Of a stretch of DNA of 32,342 nucleotides, positions 7,635 through 14,738 are shown piece after piece. The position numbers were made by a program, and so were the translations under genes. The notes below the pieces were generated by a model. The model was not told the DNA's origin, did not search any database, and worked only from the letters and a program-made list of their open reading frames with translations. Source of the DNA: Akkermansia muciniphila (GTDB lineage: Bacteria > Verrucomicrobiota > Verrucomicrobiia > Opitutales > Opitutaceae); assembly GCA_945898185.1 (NCBI GenBank), contig CAMDHP010000016.1, positions 1-32,342 on the forward strand, in the 5' to 3' direction. Position 1 is the stretch's first letter. The number at the start of each line of letters is the position of its first letter.

Positions 7635-8375
7635 TTAACGTCCGTAGATTACGTTGTCAGCGTTGCGTCCAGAAGCGTTCTGCAAGGCAATGAAGTCGTC
7701 GTCGATGATTCCGCTGCGCGGCAAAAAGCTCCAAATTGGAGCCGCTGAATCAGCCTCAATGTATCCGTCAGGACCGGCACTCATCAAAACAAACGACGGA
7801 TTCTTCCAGTCAGAAGTGGATGACTTCTCCTTGTAGAGATATATGTAACGGTTGCCCCATGGATCAAGCAGGGCGTTGGCAAAGTTTTCATCGTTTGCGG
7901 AAGTGCTAGAAACAAACTTTGGCAGAATTTCCCAATTGGAAGGCAAGGCGGGCTTATCTGCGCGCTCCAAGGAAAAATGCGTCGAGTCGAACACCGCCTT
8001 GCGATACTTCTCCGTGCCGTTGGTTGTCTTAAACACGATGCCTTTGGGATCCAATCGTCCAAGCAAAGCCCTCAAAAACTGGTAAGAACGATCATCGGGA
8101 TCTGGCGTGGTAGGGATTTGAACCGCCTTTGGGTTTTTATCGTTACTGCTAATGTAGGGATAGTCGCCATGGTTTTGCTTATATATCTCTAGCGATTGGG
8201 CGATAACGGCAATTTCAAATCGGGCTCTGTCGACCTTAGATTTACGGCTGATCGCACTAGCGGCACCAAACGTAATCGCGGCAAGGACACCGATGATGGC
8301 GATGACGGTCAGCAGCTCGATCAGGGTGAACGCGCGACGGGCGTCGCGACCTCGGGAAATGAGGGGGAAACTCAT
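7635..8375 (-). CDS. GspG-like pseudopilin, first gene of the operon
   Basis: This 246-residue protein starts MSFPLISRGRDARRA, followed by FTLIELLTVIAIIGVLAAIT, a prepilin leader with Ala at -1. After the helix comes a GspG-type region: DRARFEIAVIAQSLEIYKQN (residues 53-72), then DYP, and near the C-terminus DPWGNRYIYLY and an SAGPDGYIE segment. The DPWGN and DG motifs are hallmarks of GspG (type II secretion system protein G). It is the first gene of the operon, with about 106 bases before the toxin gene upstream. No Shine-Dalgarno was found. It is likely a major pseudopilin subunit. Confidence 0.87.
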   Translation of the reverse strand: MSFPLISRGRDARRAFTLIELLTVIAIIGVLAAITFGAASAISRKSKVDRARFEIAVIAQSLEIYKQNHGDYPYISSNDKNPKAVQIPTTPDPDDRSYQFLRALLGRLDPKGIVFKTTNGTEKYRKAVFDSTHFSLERADKPALPSNWEILPKFVSSTSANDENFANALLDPWGNRYIYLYKEKSSTSDWKNPSFVLMSAGPDGYIEADSAAPIWSFLPRSGIIDDDFIALQNASGRNADNVIYGR

Positions 8376-8481
8376 GGGAGAGAGGGCGGCACAGTCGCTC
8401 GTAAAAAGGGGGGACGCAAATGAAAACGCTAGGCCTCGGGGTTTCTCGCGCCTTATTTACCCGAATGGTGAGCGAATCCCT

Positions 8482-8853
8482 TCATTTGATGAGCTCCGCA
8501 CCGGGAATGCCGGCATCGAAGGTCGCCAAGGTTAGCCCAGCTTCAGTCGCCACTTGCACCAAGTAGGCGTCCGTGGTCTTGGCGGCGGTGTTCGCCCAAG
8601 CTGGCAGTTGCGGTGAAGGGGCGTGGCCAACAAACCCAAGCCCGGCCTTGGTCGCCTGCAAGGCTCGCGCCGCCTGGGCCGAGTCATATTTGAAGGCCTG
8701 GATGGAAACGCGGAGAAACCCCAACTCCACCAACGCACAGGTCGAGAGCTGCGCCGTCCCCAATCCGGCGGCCCAGCGGTGAAAGGCCGCGTGGTCGGCG
8801 CTATTCGAATGGTGCAACGCTACGAGCGCGTTCACATCGAGAAGAAAATTCAT
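8482..8853 (-). CDS. PIN-domain ribonuclease toxin (VapC-like)
   Basis: This 123-residue protein fits a PIN-domain toxin, which cuts RNA through a metal-dependent acidic cluster. The expected acidic residues are visible: Asp6 in FLLDVNAL, Glu43 in ALVELG, Asp95 in KTTDAYLV and Asp113 in ATFDAG. The start codon ATG shares the ATGA overlap with the TGA stop of the antitoxin gene upstream, the usual toxin-antitoxin arrangement. It lies between the pseudopilin operon and the antitoxin, all on the minus strand. The RNA target cannot be predicted. It most resembles VapC proteins of about 120-135 residues. Confidence 0.8.
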   Translation of the reverse strand: MNFLLDVNALVALHHSNSADHAAFHRWAAGLGTAQLSTCALVELGFLRVSIQAFKYDSAQAARALQATKAGLGFVGHAPSPQLPAWANTAAKTTDAYLVQVATEAGLTLATFDAGIPGAELIK

Positions 8854-9089
8854 GGGAAATCCGCCAAGGCTGCGTCAATCTCGGCCTGCGTCACCATCGG
8901 GCCTGGCGCCGCGTTATAGGGCAACCCGGATACAGGATGCCGCTTGATCACGAGTTTGCGTTTTTCAGGCGCGGTCTCCGGCAAGGCCTTCGTGCGAAGG
9001 TAGGCGGAGAGTGTGGTCCGCTCCGCTCGCGCCCGGGCTCGGATATCCCGTGCCTCGGAGGGCGTGACTTTAAAGGTGAGCGTCGGCAT
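8850..9089 (-). CDS. Antitoxin, probably ribbon-helix-helix type
   Basis: The chosen ATG at 9089 gives a 79-residue protein; upstream in-frame extensions run through repeat sequence and are unlikely. The N-terminus MPTLTFKVTPSEARDIRARA, then TTLSAYLR, fits a short beta strand followed by two helices, as in a ribbon-helix-helix DNA-binding antitoxin. The C-terminal part (LVIKRHPVSGLPYNA, then a QAEIDAALADFP tail) would wrap the toxin. The stop overlaps the toxin start by four bases (ATGA), so the two are co-translated. It probably neutralises the PIN toxin and represses its own promoter. The RHH call is moderate. Confidence 0.75.
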   Translation of the reverse strand: MPTLTFKVTPSEARDIRARARAERTTLSAYLRTKALPETAPEKRKLVIKRHPVSGLPYNAAPGPMVTQAEIDAALADFP

Positions 9090-9154
9090 GAGTATTACCG
9101 TAAGACCGCGAACCTTGGGGTCAAGGCGCTCAGTTGCGCAGGACGGCGCGCCCC

Positions 9155-9268
9155 TTGGAGTGCGGCGGCTCGACGCCGCTTTGGATGGCGTGATTCGGCG
9201 CGCCGCCCCCTGCCCCGTCGTGCGCCGAGGCGCACTCGCGAAAGCGGAGCCGAGGCTCCGCACTCCAG
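9155..9268. repeat. Long imperfect inverted repeat (28-base arms)
   Basis: The left arm (9155-9182) and the right arm (9241-9268) are imperfect reverse complements, matching at 23 of 28 bases. They share TGGAGTGCGG and CCGCTTT at the ends. About 58 bases, GC-rich, lie between them. The structure lies between the antitoxin gene and the end of the pyruvate carboxylase gene. It is probably a dispersed repeat (REP/MITE-like). Confidence 0.6.
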
Positions 9269-9318
9269 AGCGAGCCGACGGAACGAAAGCGCATCCGCGC
9301 TTCCGCTACATTTCGATT

Positions 9319-9342
9319 CCATGGGCGGGACGCCCGTGCCAC
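9319..9342 (-). repeat. REP-like palindromic repeat, copy 1
   Basis: It contains GGGCGTCCCGCCCATGG on the minus strand (9319-9335), identical over 17 bases to a second copy at 28033-28049 on the plus strand. GGGCG-TCC-CGCCC can fold into a small hairpin. The repeat ends two bases from the stop codon of the pyruvate carboxylase gene and so lies at its mRNA 3' end, a common place for REP elements. Confidence 0.55.
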
Positions 9343-9343
9343 T

Positions 9344-12300
9344 TTAGGCCGCTGGCGGGCGGACGCGGATGAGGAGGTCTTTGCTCTCAACCGTATCGCC
9401 AACCGCAACGTTGAGCTCGGCCACGATCCCGTCGCAGGGCGCGTAAACCGTCGTCTGCATCTTCATCGCTTCCATCATCAGGAGTTTGTCGCCTTTCACC
9501 ACTTTCGCACCGACGGATACCGACAAGACCGCGATCAGGCCGGGGATCGGCGCCGCAACTTGGGTCGCGTCGGCGAGCTCGGCCTTGGGGCGGCTCTTGG
9601 TCTTGGGCGTGACGCTGCGGTCCATGATCACGGTGTCGCGCGCCATGCCGTTGAGCTCGTAGCTGAGCGTGCGACGGCCTTCTTTGTCGGTCGCGCCGAT
9701 GGTCACGAGGCGGATGATGAGCACCTTCCCGCGTTCGATCTCGACCGAGATTTCCTCGCCGGCTTGCAGGCCGTAGAAAAACGCAGCCGTGGGCAGCACA
9801 CTCACGTCGCCAAATTCGCGCTGGTGTTTCTGGAAATCGGCGAACACCTGCGGATACATCAGGTGCGAGTAGAATTCGTCGTCGGTCGGCGCACGGTGCA
9901 GTTTCGCGGCGAGCGCGTTGCGCATCGCGTCGATCGTCTCGGCCGGCACGGCGACGCTGGCGGACGCGGCGGCGGCGGACTTGGCGGACTTGCCCTTGGG
10001 CGCAGGTTTGAGCGAGGCGAGATAGCGCGCCTTCGCTTCTTGGAAACGTTTCTCGCCGAGCACGGCGCGGGAAACTCCCGCAGGCCAGCCGCCTTCGGGC
10101 CAGCCGAGGCCGCCGGTGAGCATATCAATCACGCTTTCGGGGAAGGGCATCTCGCCGGGGGGCAAGTTTACCACGTCGGCGGGCTTGATGCCGCGCGAGA
10201 AGAGGAAGAGCGCCATGTCGCCGACGACTTTCGAGGACGGCGTGACTTTAACGATGTCGCCGAAGAGCTGGTTCACCTCGGCGTAGGTGCGCGCGATCTC
10301 GGGCCAGCGGTGCGACACGCCCATGGAGGCGGCCTGCTCCTTGAGGTTGGTGTATTGGCCGCCCGGCATCTCGTGCAGGTAAACCTCGGCCGAACCGCTG
10401 CGGGGCGCGGTGTCGAAGGGTGCGTAGAGCGGGCGCACGTTTTCCCAGTAATCGGAGAACTCGTTGAGCGCGTCGAGGTCGAGGCGGGTATCGCGCGGGG
10501 TCTGGCGCAGGGCGGCGACGATGGAATTTAAGTTGGGCTGCGAGGTGCTGCCGCTCATCGCGGCGAGGGCGAGGTCCACCACGTCCACGCCGGCGTCGGC
10601 GGCGCGGAGCACGGAGGCGGCGTTGATGCCGCTGGTATCGTGGGTGTGGAAATGAATGGGCAGGCCGACCTCCTCCTTGAGCGTCTTGACCAGCTTGAGG
10701 GCGGCGGCGGGACGGCAGAGGCCCGCCATATCCTTGATCGCGATCATGTGCGCGCCCATCTTTTCGAGCTCCTTCGCCATCTTGACGTAGTAGGAAAGCG
10801 AATACTTGGCGCGGTTCGGGTCGAGGATGTCGCCGGTGTAGCAAAGCGCGGCCTCGCAAACGGCGTGGGTGCCCTGCACCGCATCCATGGCGACGCGGAG
10901 GTTCGGGAGGTAGTTAAGCGAGTCGAAGATACGGAAAATATCCATGCCCTGCGAGGCGGCATGGCGCACAAAGCCGGCGACGACGGCGTCGGGGTAGTTG
11001 GTATAGCCGACGGCGTTTGCACCGCGGAAGAGCATCTGGAAACAGATGTTCGGCACGCGCTCGCGGAGCTGGCGCAGGCGGTCCCACGGGTCCTCGCTGA
11101 GGAAACGCATGGCGGTGTCGAAAGTGGCGCCGCCCCACATCTCGAGCGAGAAAAGGTCGGGCACGCGGCGAGCGAGCGAACTGGCGCAGGCCAGCATGTC
11201 GTGCGAGCGCACGCGGGTGGCCATGAGCGACTGGTGGGCGTCGCGGAAGGTGGTGTCGGTGACGAGCAGGCGCTTTTGCGCGACCGTCCAGGCGGCGAAT
11301 TTTTTGGCACCGAGCTCAAGCAAGAGCTGGCGGGTGCCGGGCGTGGGCGGAAGGCGAAGGTCGCAGGCGGGGGCGACCGGCGAGACGAGGGCTTTGGCAG
11401 GACGGTAGCCCTTGGCGTGGGGGTTGCCGTTGACGGTGACGTTGCCGAGGAAGGTGAGGAGCTTGGTGGCGCGGTCGTGTCGGAGCTTGAAGCGGAAGAG
11501 GTCCGGCGTGGTATCAATGAGCGTGGTGGTGGCCTCGCCGGCCTGGAAAATCGGGTGGGCAACGACGTTCTCGAGGAACGGGATGTTGGTCTTCACCCCA
11601 CGAATGCGGAATTCGCTCAACACGCGGCGCATACGCTGGAGGGCCACCTCGTAGGACTGGCCGCTGGCGATGACCTTCACCAGCATGGAGTCGTAGAAAG
11701 GCGTGATGACGGAGCCCGCAAAGCCGGCCGCGCCGTCGAGGCGCACCCCGAAGCCGCCGGGAGAGCGGTAGGCCTGGATGCGGCCGTAGTCGGGCACGAA
11801 CTTGTTGGCGGGGTCCTCGGTTGTGATGCGGCACTGGAGGGCAAAGCCGTTGCGCGGAACATCGGCTTGGGCGGGCATGCCGACCTCGGGCGAGTGGAGG
11901 GCGTGCCCCTGGGCGATGAGCAGCTGGGCGCGCACGAGATCGAGGCCGGTGATGACCTCGGTGACCGTATGCTCAACCTGGATACGCGGGTTCATCTCGA
12001 TGAAGAACCACTCGTGGCGGTCGAGGTCGTAGAGGAATTCGACGGTGCCGGCGTTGTCGTAACGGATCTCGCGGGCGATGCGCACGGCGGCGTCGCAGAG
12101 CTCGGCGACGATCTTGGGCGGCAGGCCGAAGCTGGGGGCGACCTCGATGACCTTCTGGTGGCGGCGCTGCACGGAGCAGTCGCGCTCGTGGAGGTGGATG
12201 ACGTTACCGTGGCGGTCGCCGAGGATCTGGACCTCGATGTGTTTGGCGCGCGGAATGTATTTTTCGAGGAAGACGGCGGGGTTGCCAAAAGCGCGGTCGG

Positions 12301-12907
12301 CCTCGCCCTGGGCCTCGTCGAGCAGGTCGGCGAGGTCGGCGGCTTTGTGAACGACGCGCATACCGCGACCGCCGCCTCCGAAGGCCGCTTTGATAATGAG
12401 CGGGAAGCCGATGGACTTGGCGATCTTCATGGCCTCGGTGCGATCCGAGACGGGGTCCTCGGTGCCGGGGAGGACGGGGACCTTGATCTTTTGGGCGAGG
12501 GCGCGGGCGGCGGTTTTGTCGCCCATCATGTCGAGCAGCTCGGGGCGCGGGCCGACGAAGATGATGCCGGACTGTTCGCAGGCACGGGCGAAGGCGGGGT
12601 TTTCGGAGAGGAAGCCGTAGCCGGGGTGGATGGCGTCAATGCCGTTATCCTTGGCAACGCCGATGATACTCTCGATATCGAGGTAGGCGGCGACGGGGCC
12701 CTTGCCGCGGCCGACCTGGTAGGCCTCGTCGGCCTTGTAGCGGTGAATGGAAAAACGGTCCTCTTGGGCGAAGATGGCGACGGTGCGCAGACCCAGCTCA
12801 GTGCCGGCGCGAAAGATGCGCACGGCGATCTCGGAGCGGTTGGCGGCCATCAGGCGGGCGATGGGGCGGATTGCGGGGGCGACGGCGGATGCTTTGGCGG
12901 CGGGCAT
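9344..12907 (-). CDS. pyc: Pyruvate carboxylase, single-chain
   Basis: This 1187-residue enzyme (chosen ATG at 12907) carboxylates pyruvate to oxaloacetate using ATP and bicarbonate, and feeds the TCA cycle and gluconeogenesis. The biotin carboxylase domain spans about residues 15-460, with ATP-grasp glycine loop GGGGRGMR (177-184) and EMNPRIQVEHTVTE (304-317). The carboxyltransferase domain begins near DTTFRDAHQS (551-560), with FRGANAVGYTNYPD (627-640) and the predicted carboxylated Lys725 in AIKDMAG. A Lys/Ala/Ser-rich linker follows, then the biotinyl domain with MEAMKMQ, whose biotin-accepting Lys is residue 1149. The start NRSEIA replaces the usual NRGEIA. Length fits single-chain Pyc of about 1150-1180. 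An in-frame ATG further upstream exists (13096) but adds a non-homologous extension. No Shine-Dalgarno was seen. Confidence 0.97.
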   Translation of the reverse strand: MPAAKASAVAPAIRPIARLMAANRSEIAVRIFRAGTELGLRTVAIFAQEDRFSIHRYKADEAYQVGRGKGPVAAYLDIESIIGVAKDNGIDAIHPGYGFLSENPAFARACEQSGIIFVGPRPELLDMMGDKTAARALAQKIKVPVLPGTEDPVSDRTEAMKIAKSIGFPLIIKAAFGGGGRGMRVVHKAADLADLLDEAQGEADRAFGNPAVFLEKYIPRAKHIEVQILGDRHGNVIHLHERDCSVQRRHQKVIEVAPSFGLPPKIVAELCDAAVRIAREIRYDNAGTVEFLYDLDRHEWFFIEMNPRIQVEHTVTEVITGLDLVRAQLLIAQGHALHSPEVGMPAQADVPRNGFALQCRITTEDPANKFVPDYGRIQAYRSPGGFGVRLDGAAGFAGSVITPFYDSMLVKVIASGQSYEVALQRMRRVLSEFRIRGVKTNIPFLENVVAHPIFQAGEATTTLIDTTPDLFRFKLRHDRATKLLTFLGNVTVNGNPHAKGYRPAKALVSPVAPACDLRLPPTPGTRQLLLELGAKKFAAWTVAQKRLLVTDTTFRDAHQSLMATRVRSHDMLACASSLARRVPDLFSLEMWGGATFDTAMRFLSEDPWDRLRQLRERVPNICFQMLFRGANAVGYTNYPDAVVAGFVRHAASQGMDIFRIFDSLNYLPNLRVAMDAVQGTHAVCEAALCYTGDILDPNRAKYSLSYYVKMAKELEKMGAHMIAIKDMAGLCRPAAALKLVKTLKEEVGLPIHFHTHDTSGINAASVLRAADAGVDVVDLALAAMSGSTSQPNLNSIVAALRQTPRDTRLDLDALNEFSDYWENVRPLYAPFDTAPRSGSAEVYLHEMPGGQYTNLKEQAASMGVSHRWPEIARTYAEVNQLFGDIVKVTPSSKVVGDMALFLFSRGIKPADVVNLPPGEMPFPESVIDMLTGGLGWPEGGWPAGVSRAVLGEKRFQEAKARYLASLKPAPKGKSAKSAAAASASVAVPAETIDAMRNALAAKLHRAPTDDEFYSHLMYPQVFADFQKHQREFGDVSVLPTAAFFYGLQAGEEISVEIERGKVLIIRLVTIGATDKEGRRTLSYELNGMARDTVIMDRSVTPKTKSRPKAELADATQVAAPIPGLIAVLSVSVGAKVVKGDKLLMMEAMKMQTTVYAPCDGIVAELNVAVGDTVESKDLLIRVRPPAA

Positions 12908-13141
12908 ACGGGATGTTGGGGGCGGTGAAGGGATTGAGGACGGAGAATGAAGAGATTTGCGTAAACTCCGGGACGGGGGCGAATTTTTTCCGACGCGAAG
13001 GACAATATTTACGCGTGATGGCAGACGCTCGGTGAGCGGCGGACTCAACGGGCGGTGGCGCACGGCCTTTGCGTTCGGAACCACGCGCGCGCGCACAGTC
13101 CTATGCGAGGCAATGGAGCCCAGCCTCCACCGAAAAGGAGG
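12908..13141. other. Intergenic region between pyc and an unknown gene
   Basis: These 234 bases should hold the pyc promoter on the minus strand. I could not pick a convincing -35/-10 pair. No RNA gene was recognised. A CCTCC/GGAGG pair at about 13125-13145 has no T-run after it and is not called as a terminator. Confidence 0.4.
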
Positions 13142-13669
13142 TTACAGCCCCTTTTTCTGCAGGGCGGCGTCGAGCTCGCGCATGAACACCTGGGCATCCT
13201 CGGGCGAAGGGCGGTAGCCGGGCTGGCTGATCGAGGTGAAGCCGGGGCGGCCGGTTTGATCCACCATCCATTTGCCTGTCACGCCGTCGCTGAAGGTCAC
13301 GCTGCCGCTGCAAATCGCGCCCGGGAGGAGAGTCACGCCATCAACATCCACCGTGACGGAACCGGGACCGGGGGGAAGCGCATCATCCTCGAGCAAATCA
13401 TCATCGCCAGCGGCGGGCTCGGCAGCATCGCCCGAAGCGGGGACCTTGGCTGCGGAGGGCGCGGCCTTGGCCTTGGTGACATCGGAGGTGTCGGCCTTTG
13501 GCGCAGGATCCTTGAGGGTGAGATTGAGGTCATCTACTAGGAAGCGGACATCCATATAAGTCAGCGAAATCTGGAACTGCTCGCGGAGCTTTTTCTGGAC
13601 GGCGGAGAGATTATCGCCGGCGGCGATCCAAGTGGCGACGGTGGCGGATTGTTCGGGAGTGAGGCTCAT
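13142..13669 (-). CDS. Protein of unknown function
   Basis: The chosen ATG at 13669 gives 175 residues. The N-terminus MSLTPEQSATVATWIAAGDN, then a helical stretch through residue 55, looks like a small helix-turn-helix-like or coiled region. The middle (residues 55-105) is Ala/Pro/Asp/Glu-rich and likely disordered: KDPAPKADTSDVTKAKA and AAGDDDLLEDDALPPGPGS. The C-terminal part (GSVTVDVDGVTLLPGA and SGSVTFSDGVTGKWMVDQTG, then PGYRPSPEDAQVFMRELD) looks like beta strands followed by a helix. I do not recognise the family; it may be lineage-specific. It sits between pyc and a divergent partner-switching kinase. No signal peptide is present, so it is probably cytoplasmic. Confidence 0.7.
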   Translation of the reverse strand: MSLTPEQSATVATWIAAGDNLSAVQKKLREQFQISLTYMDVRFLVDDLNLTLKDPAPKADTSDVTKAKAAPSAAKVPASGDAAEPAAGDDDLLEDDALPPGPGSVTVDVDGVTLLPGAICSGSVTFSDGVTGKWMVDQTGRPGFTSISQPGYRPSPEDAQVFMRELDAALQKKGL

Positions 13670-13864
13670 GAGTGGGAAGTGTGGAGTAACAAGAGGAGGA
13701 AGTTGAAGGCGGCGGTCCAGCAAGGCAAGCAGGGGTCTCGGCCGGAGAGCGCAAGGCGGGCGCTCACAATGTGAAAACGAAACGATTCGGGATTGGACGG
13801 CGGTGCGGGCTTCGGTTGATTGAGATTCTGCCCTTTGCGAAATGCGGCGACCCACGGCCTAGCC

Positions 13865-14323
13865 ATGAAACAAACCTTACAACTCAAAAACGACCGCCGT
13901 GAAGTCGCGGGGCTTGCCGCGTGGCTGGATCGGTTTGCCCGCGCCAACGCTCTTTCGGACCAGGTGCGCGGGAATCTCCAAGTCGCGCTGGAGGAGGTGG
14001 CGTTGAACGTGATTACCCACGGTTACGGCGAGGGCGGGGAGCAGCGGAGTTTTTCGGTCACGCTCGAAATCGAAGGAGACTTTGTCTCAGTGATCGTGAC
14101 CGACTCCGCGGAGGCCTTCGATCCCACCAGACACGCCGAATTGGATATCACACTGCCGCTGGAACAACGCCCCATCGGCGGAATCGGGGTTCACTTGGTA
14201 AAAAACCTGATGGAAACAGTAGGCTACAAGCGCAGCGACGGACAAAATGTGCTGACCCTGCGCTGCCGGTGGAAAGACGCGGAGTGCGCGCCCCGGAACG
14301 AAACCACCGTTCCAAAAACGTAA
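13865..14323 (+). CDS. Anti-sigma-factor-type serine kinase (RsbW/SpoIIAB-like HATPase)
   Basis: This 152-residue protein belongs to the GHKL ATPase fold used by RsbW, SpoIIAB and related anti-sigma kinases. The N-box is ALEEVALNVITHGYG (41-55), with Glu44 and Asn48 at the expected places. The G1 box is atypical: VTDSAEAFDPT (78-88) keeps Asp80 and FDP but lacks the usual Gly. The G2 box is PIGGIGVHLVKN (103-114). The partner gene encoding a STAS antagonist follows 85 bases downstream, giving a partner-switching pair. Such kinases bind a sigma factor or other regulator and phosphorylate the STAS protein. No sigma factor gene is next to it, so the regulated target is unknown. Start chosen at ATG 13865; no Shine-Dalgarno. 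Confidence 0.87.
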   Translation: MKQTLQLKNDRREVAGLAAWLDRFARANALSDQVRGNLQVALEEVALNVITHGYGEGGEQRSFSVTLEIEGDFVSVIVTDSAEAFDPTRHAELDITLPLEQRPIGGIGVHLVKNLMETVGYKRSDGQNVLTLRCRWKDAECAPRNETTVPKT

Positions 14324-14408
14324 CATGCCGCAGGGGCGAAGCGAGTGCGTTGCTCCCTAAATTGTATCGCTAACCTGAGCGAATCACTGGCAACAAACTA
14401 CGAAACCT

Positions 14409-14738
14409 ATGCAAATCACGAAATCGGAAAATGGCTCATGGATGGTGCTGACCTTGGTCGGCAAACTCGACAACACCGGCGCAGCGGAATTGGAGGCGGC
14501 ACTCTCGCCCTTGTTGACCGGCGGCTCGGTGGCGCTCGATTTCACCGAGGTCGAATATGTGACGAGCTCCGGCTTTCGCACTTTGATGGTGGGCTTGAAG
14601 CAGCAGTCAGCCAACAAGGGCCAATTCGTGTTGGCGGGTATGAGCGCGCCGGTGCGTCGCTTCTTCGATATTGCGGGCTTGGGGCGCGTTTTCAAAATCG
14701 AGGCTGACGTCCAGACCTTGACCAAGGCCGGAGCCTAA
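14409..14738 (+). CDS. Anti-sigma-factor antagonist, STAS domain (RsbV/SpoIIAA-like)
   Basis: This 109-residue single STAS domain has the typical pattern LVGKLDNTGAAELEAAL, then VALDFTEVEYVTSSGFRTLM (residues 41-60). The phospho-acceptor serine is expected within the TSSG motif (Ser53 or Ser54). The kinase gene lies directly upstream on the same strand and the PP2C phosphatase converges from downstream. The unphosphorylated form should bind the kinase and free its partner. The stop codon at 14736-14738 interleaves with the stop of the converging gene (14735-14737). Length (109) is typical of the family. Confidence 0.92.
   Translation: MQITKSENGSWMVLTLVGKLDNTGAAELEAALSPLLTGGSVALDFTEVEYVTSSGFRTLMVGLKQQSANKGQFVLAGMSAPVRRFFDIAGLGRVFKIEADVQTLTKAGA

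Noticed and set aside
8390-8470. Possible c-di-GMP-I (GEMM) riboswitch, since the plus strand has GGGGACGCAAA
   Set aside because: It is on the strand opposite to the pseudopilin operon, no plus-strand gene follows within several kilobases, and the second conserved segment is not convincingly present.
9319-9342. Terminator for pyc
   Set aside because: The stem is only five base pairs and has no T-run after it; it is better described as a dispersed repeat.
9560-10531. Long plus-strand open frames opposite pyruvate carboxylase
   Set aside because: They are complementary to a clear enzyme gene and have the composition expected of antisense high-GC frames.
10640-12928. 762-residue plus-strand open frame opposite pyruvate carboxylase
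   Set aside because: It has no recognisable motif, is rich in Gly, Val and Glu as antisense shadows are, and lies wholly over pyc.
13120-13145. Terminator after the 175-residue protein gene
   Set aside because: The CCTCC/GGAGG stem is short and lacks a U tract.
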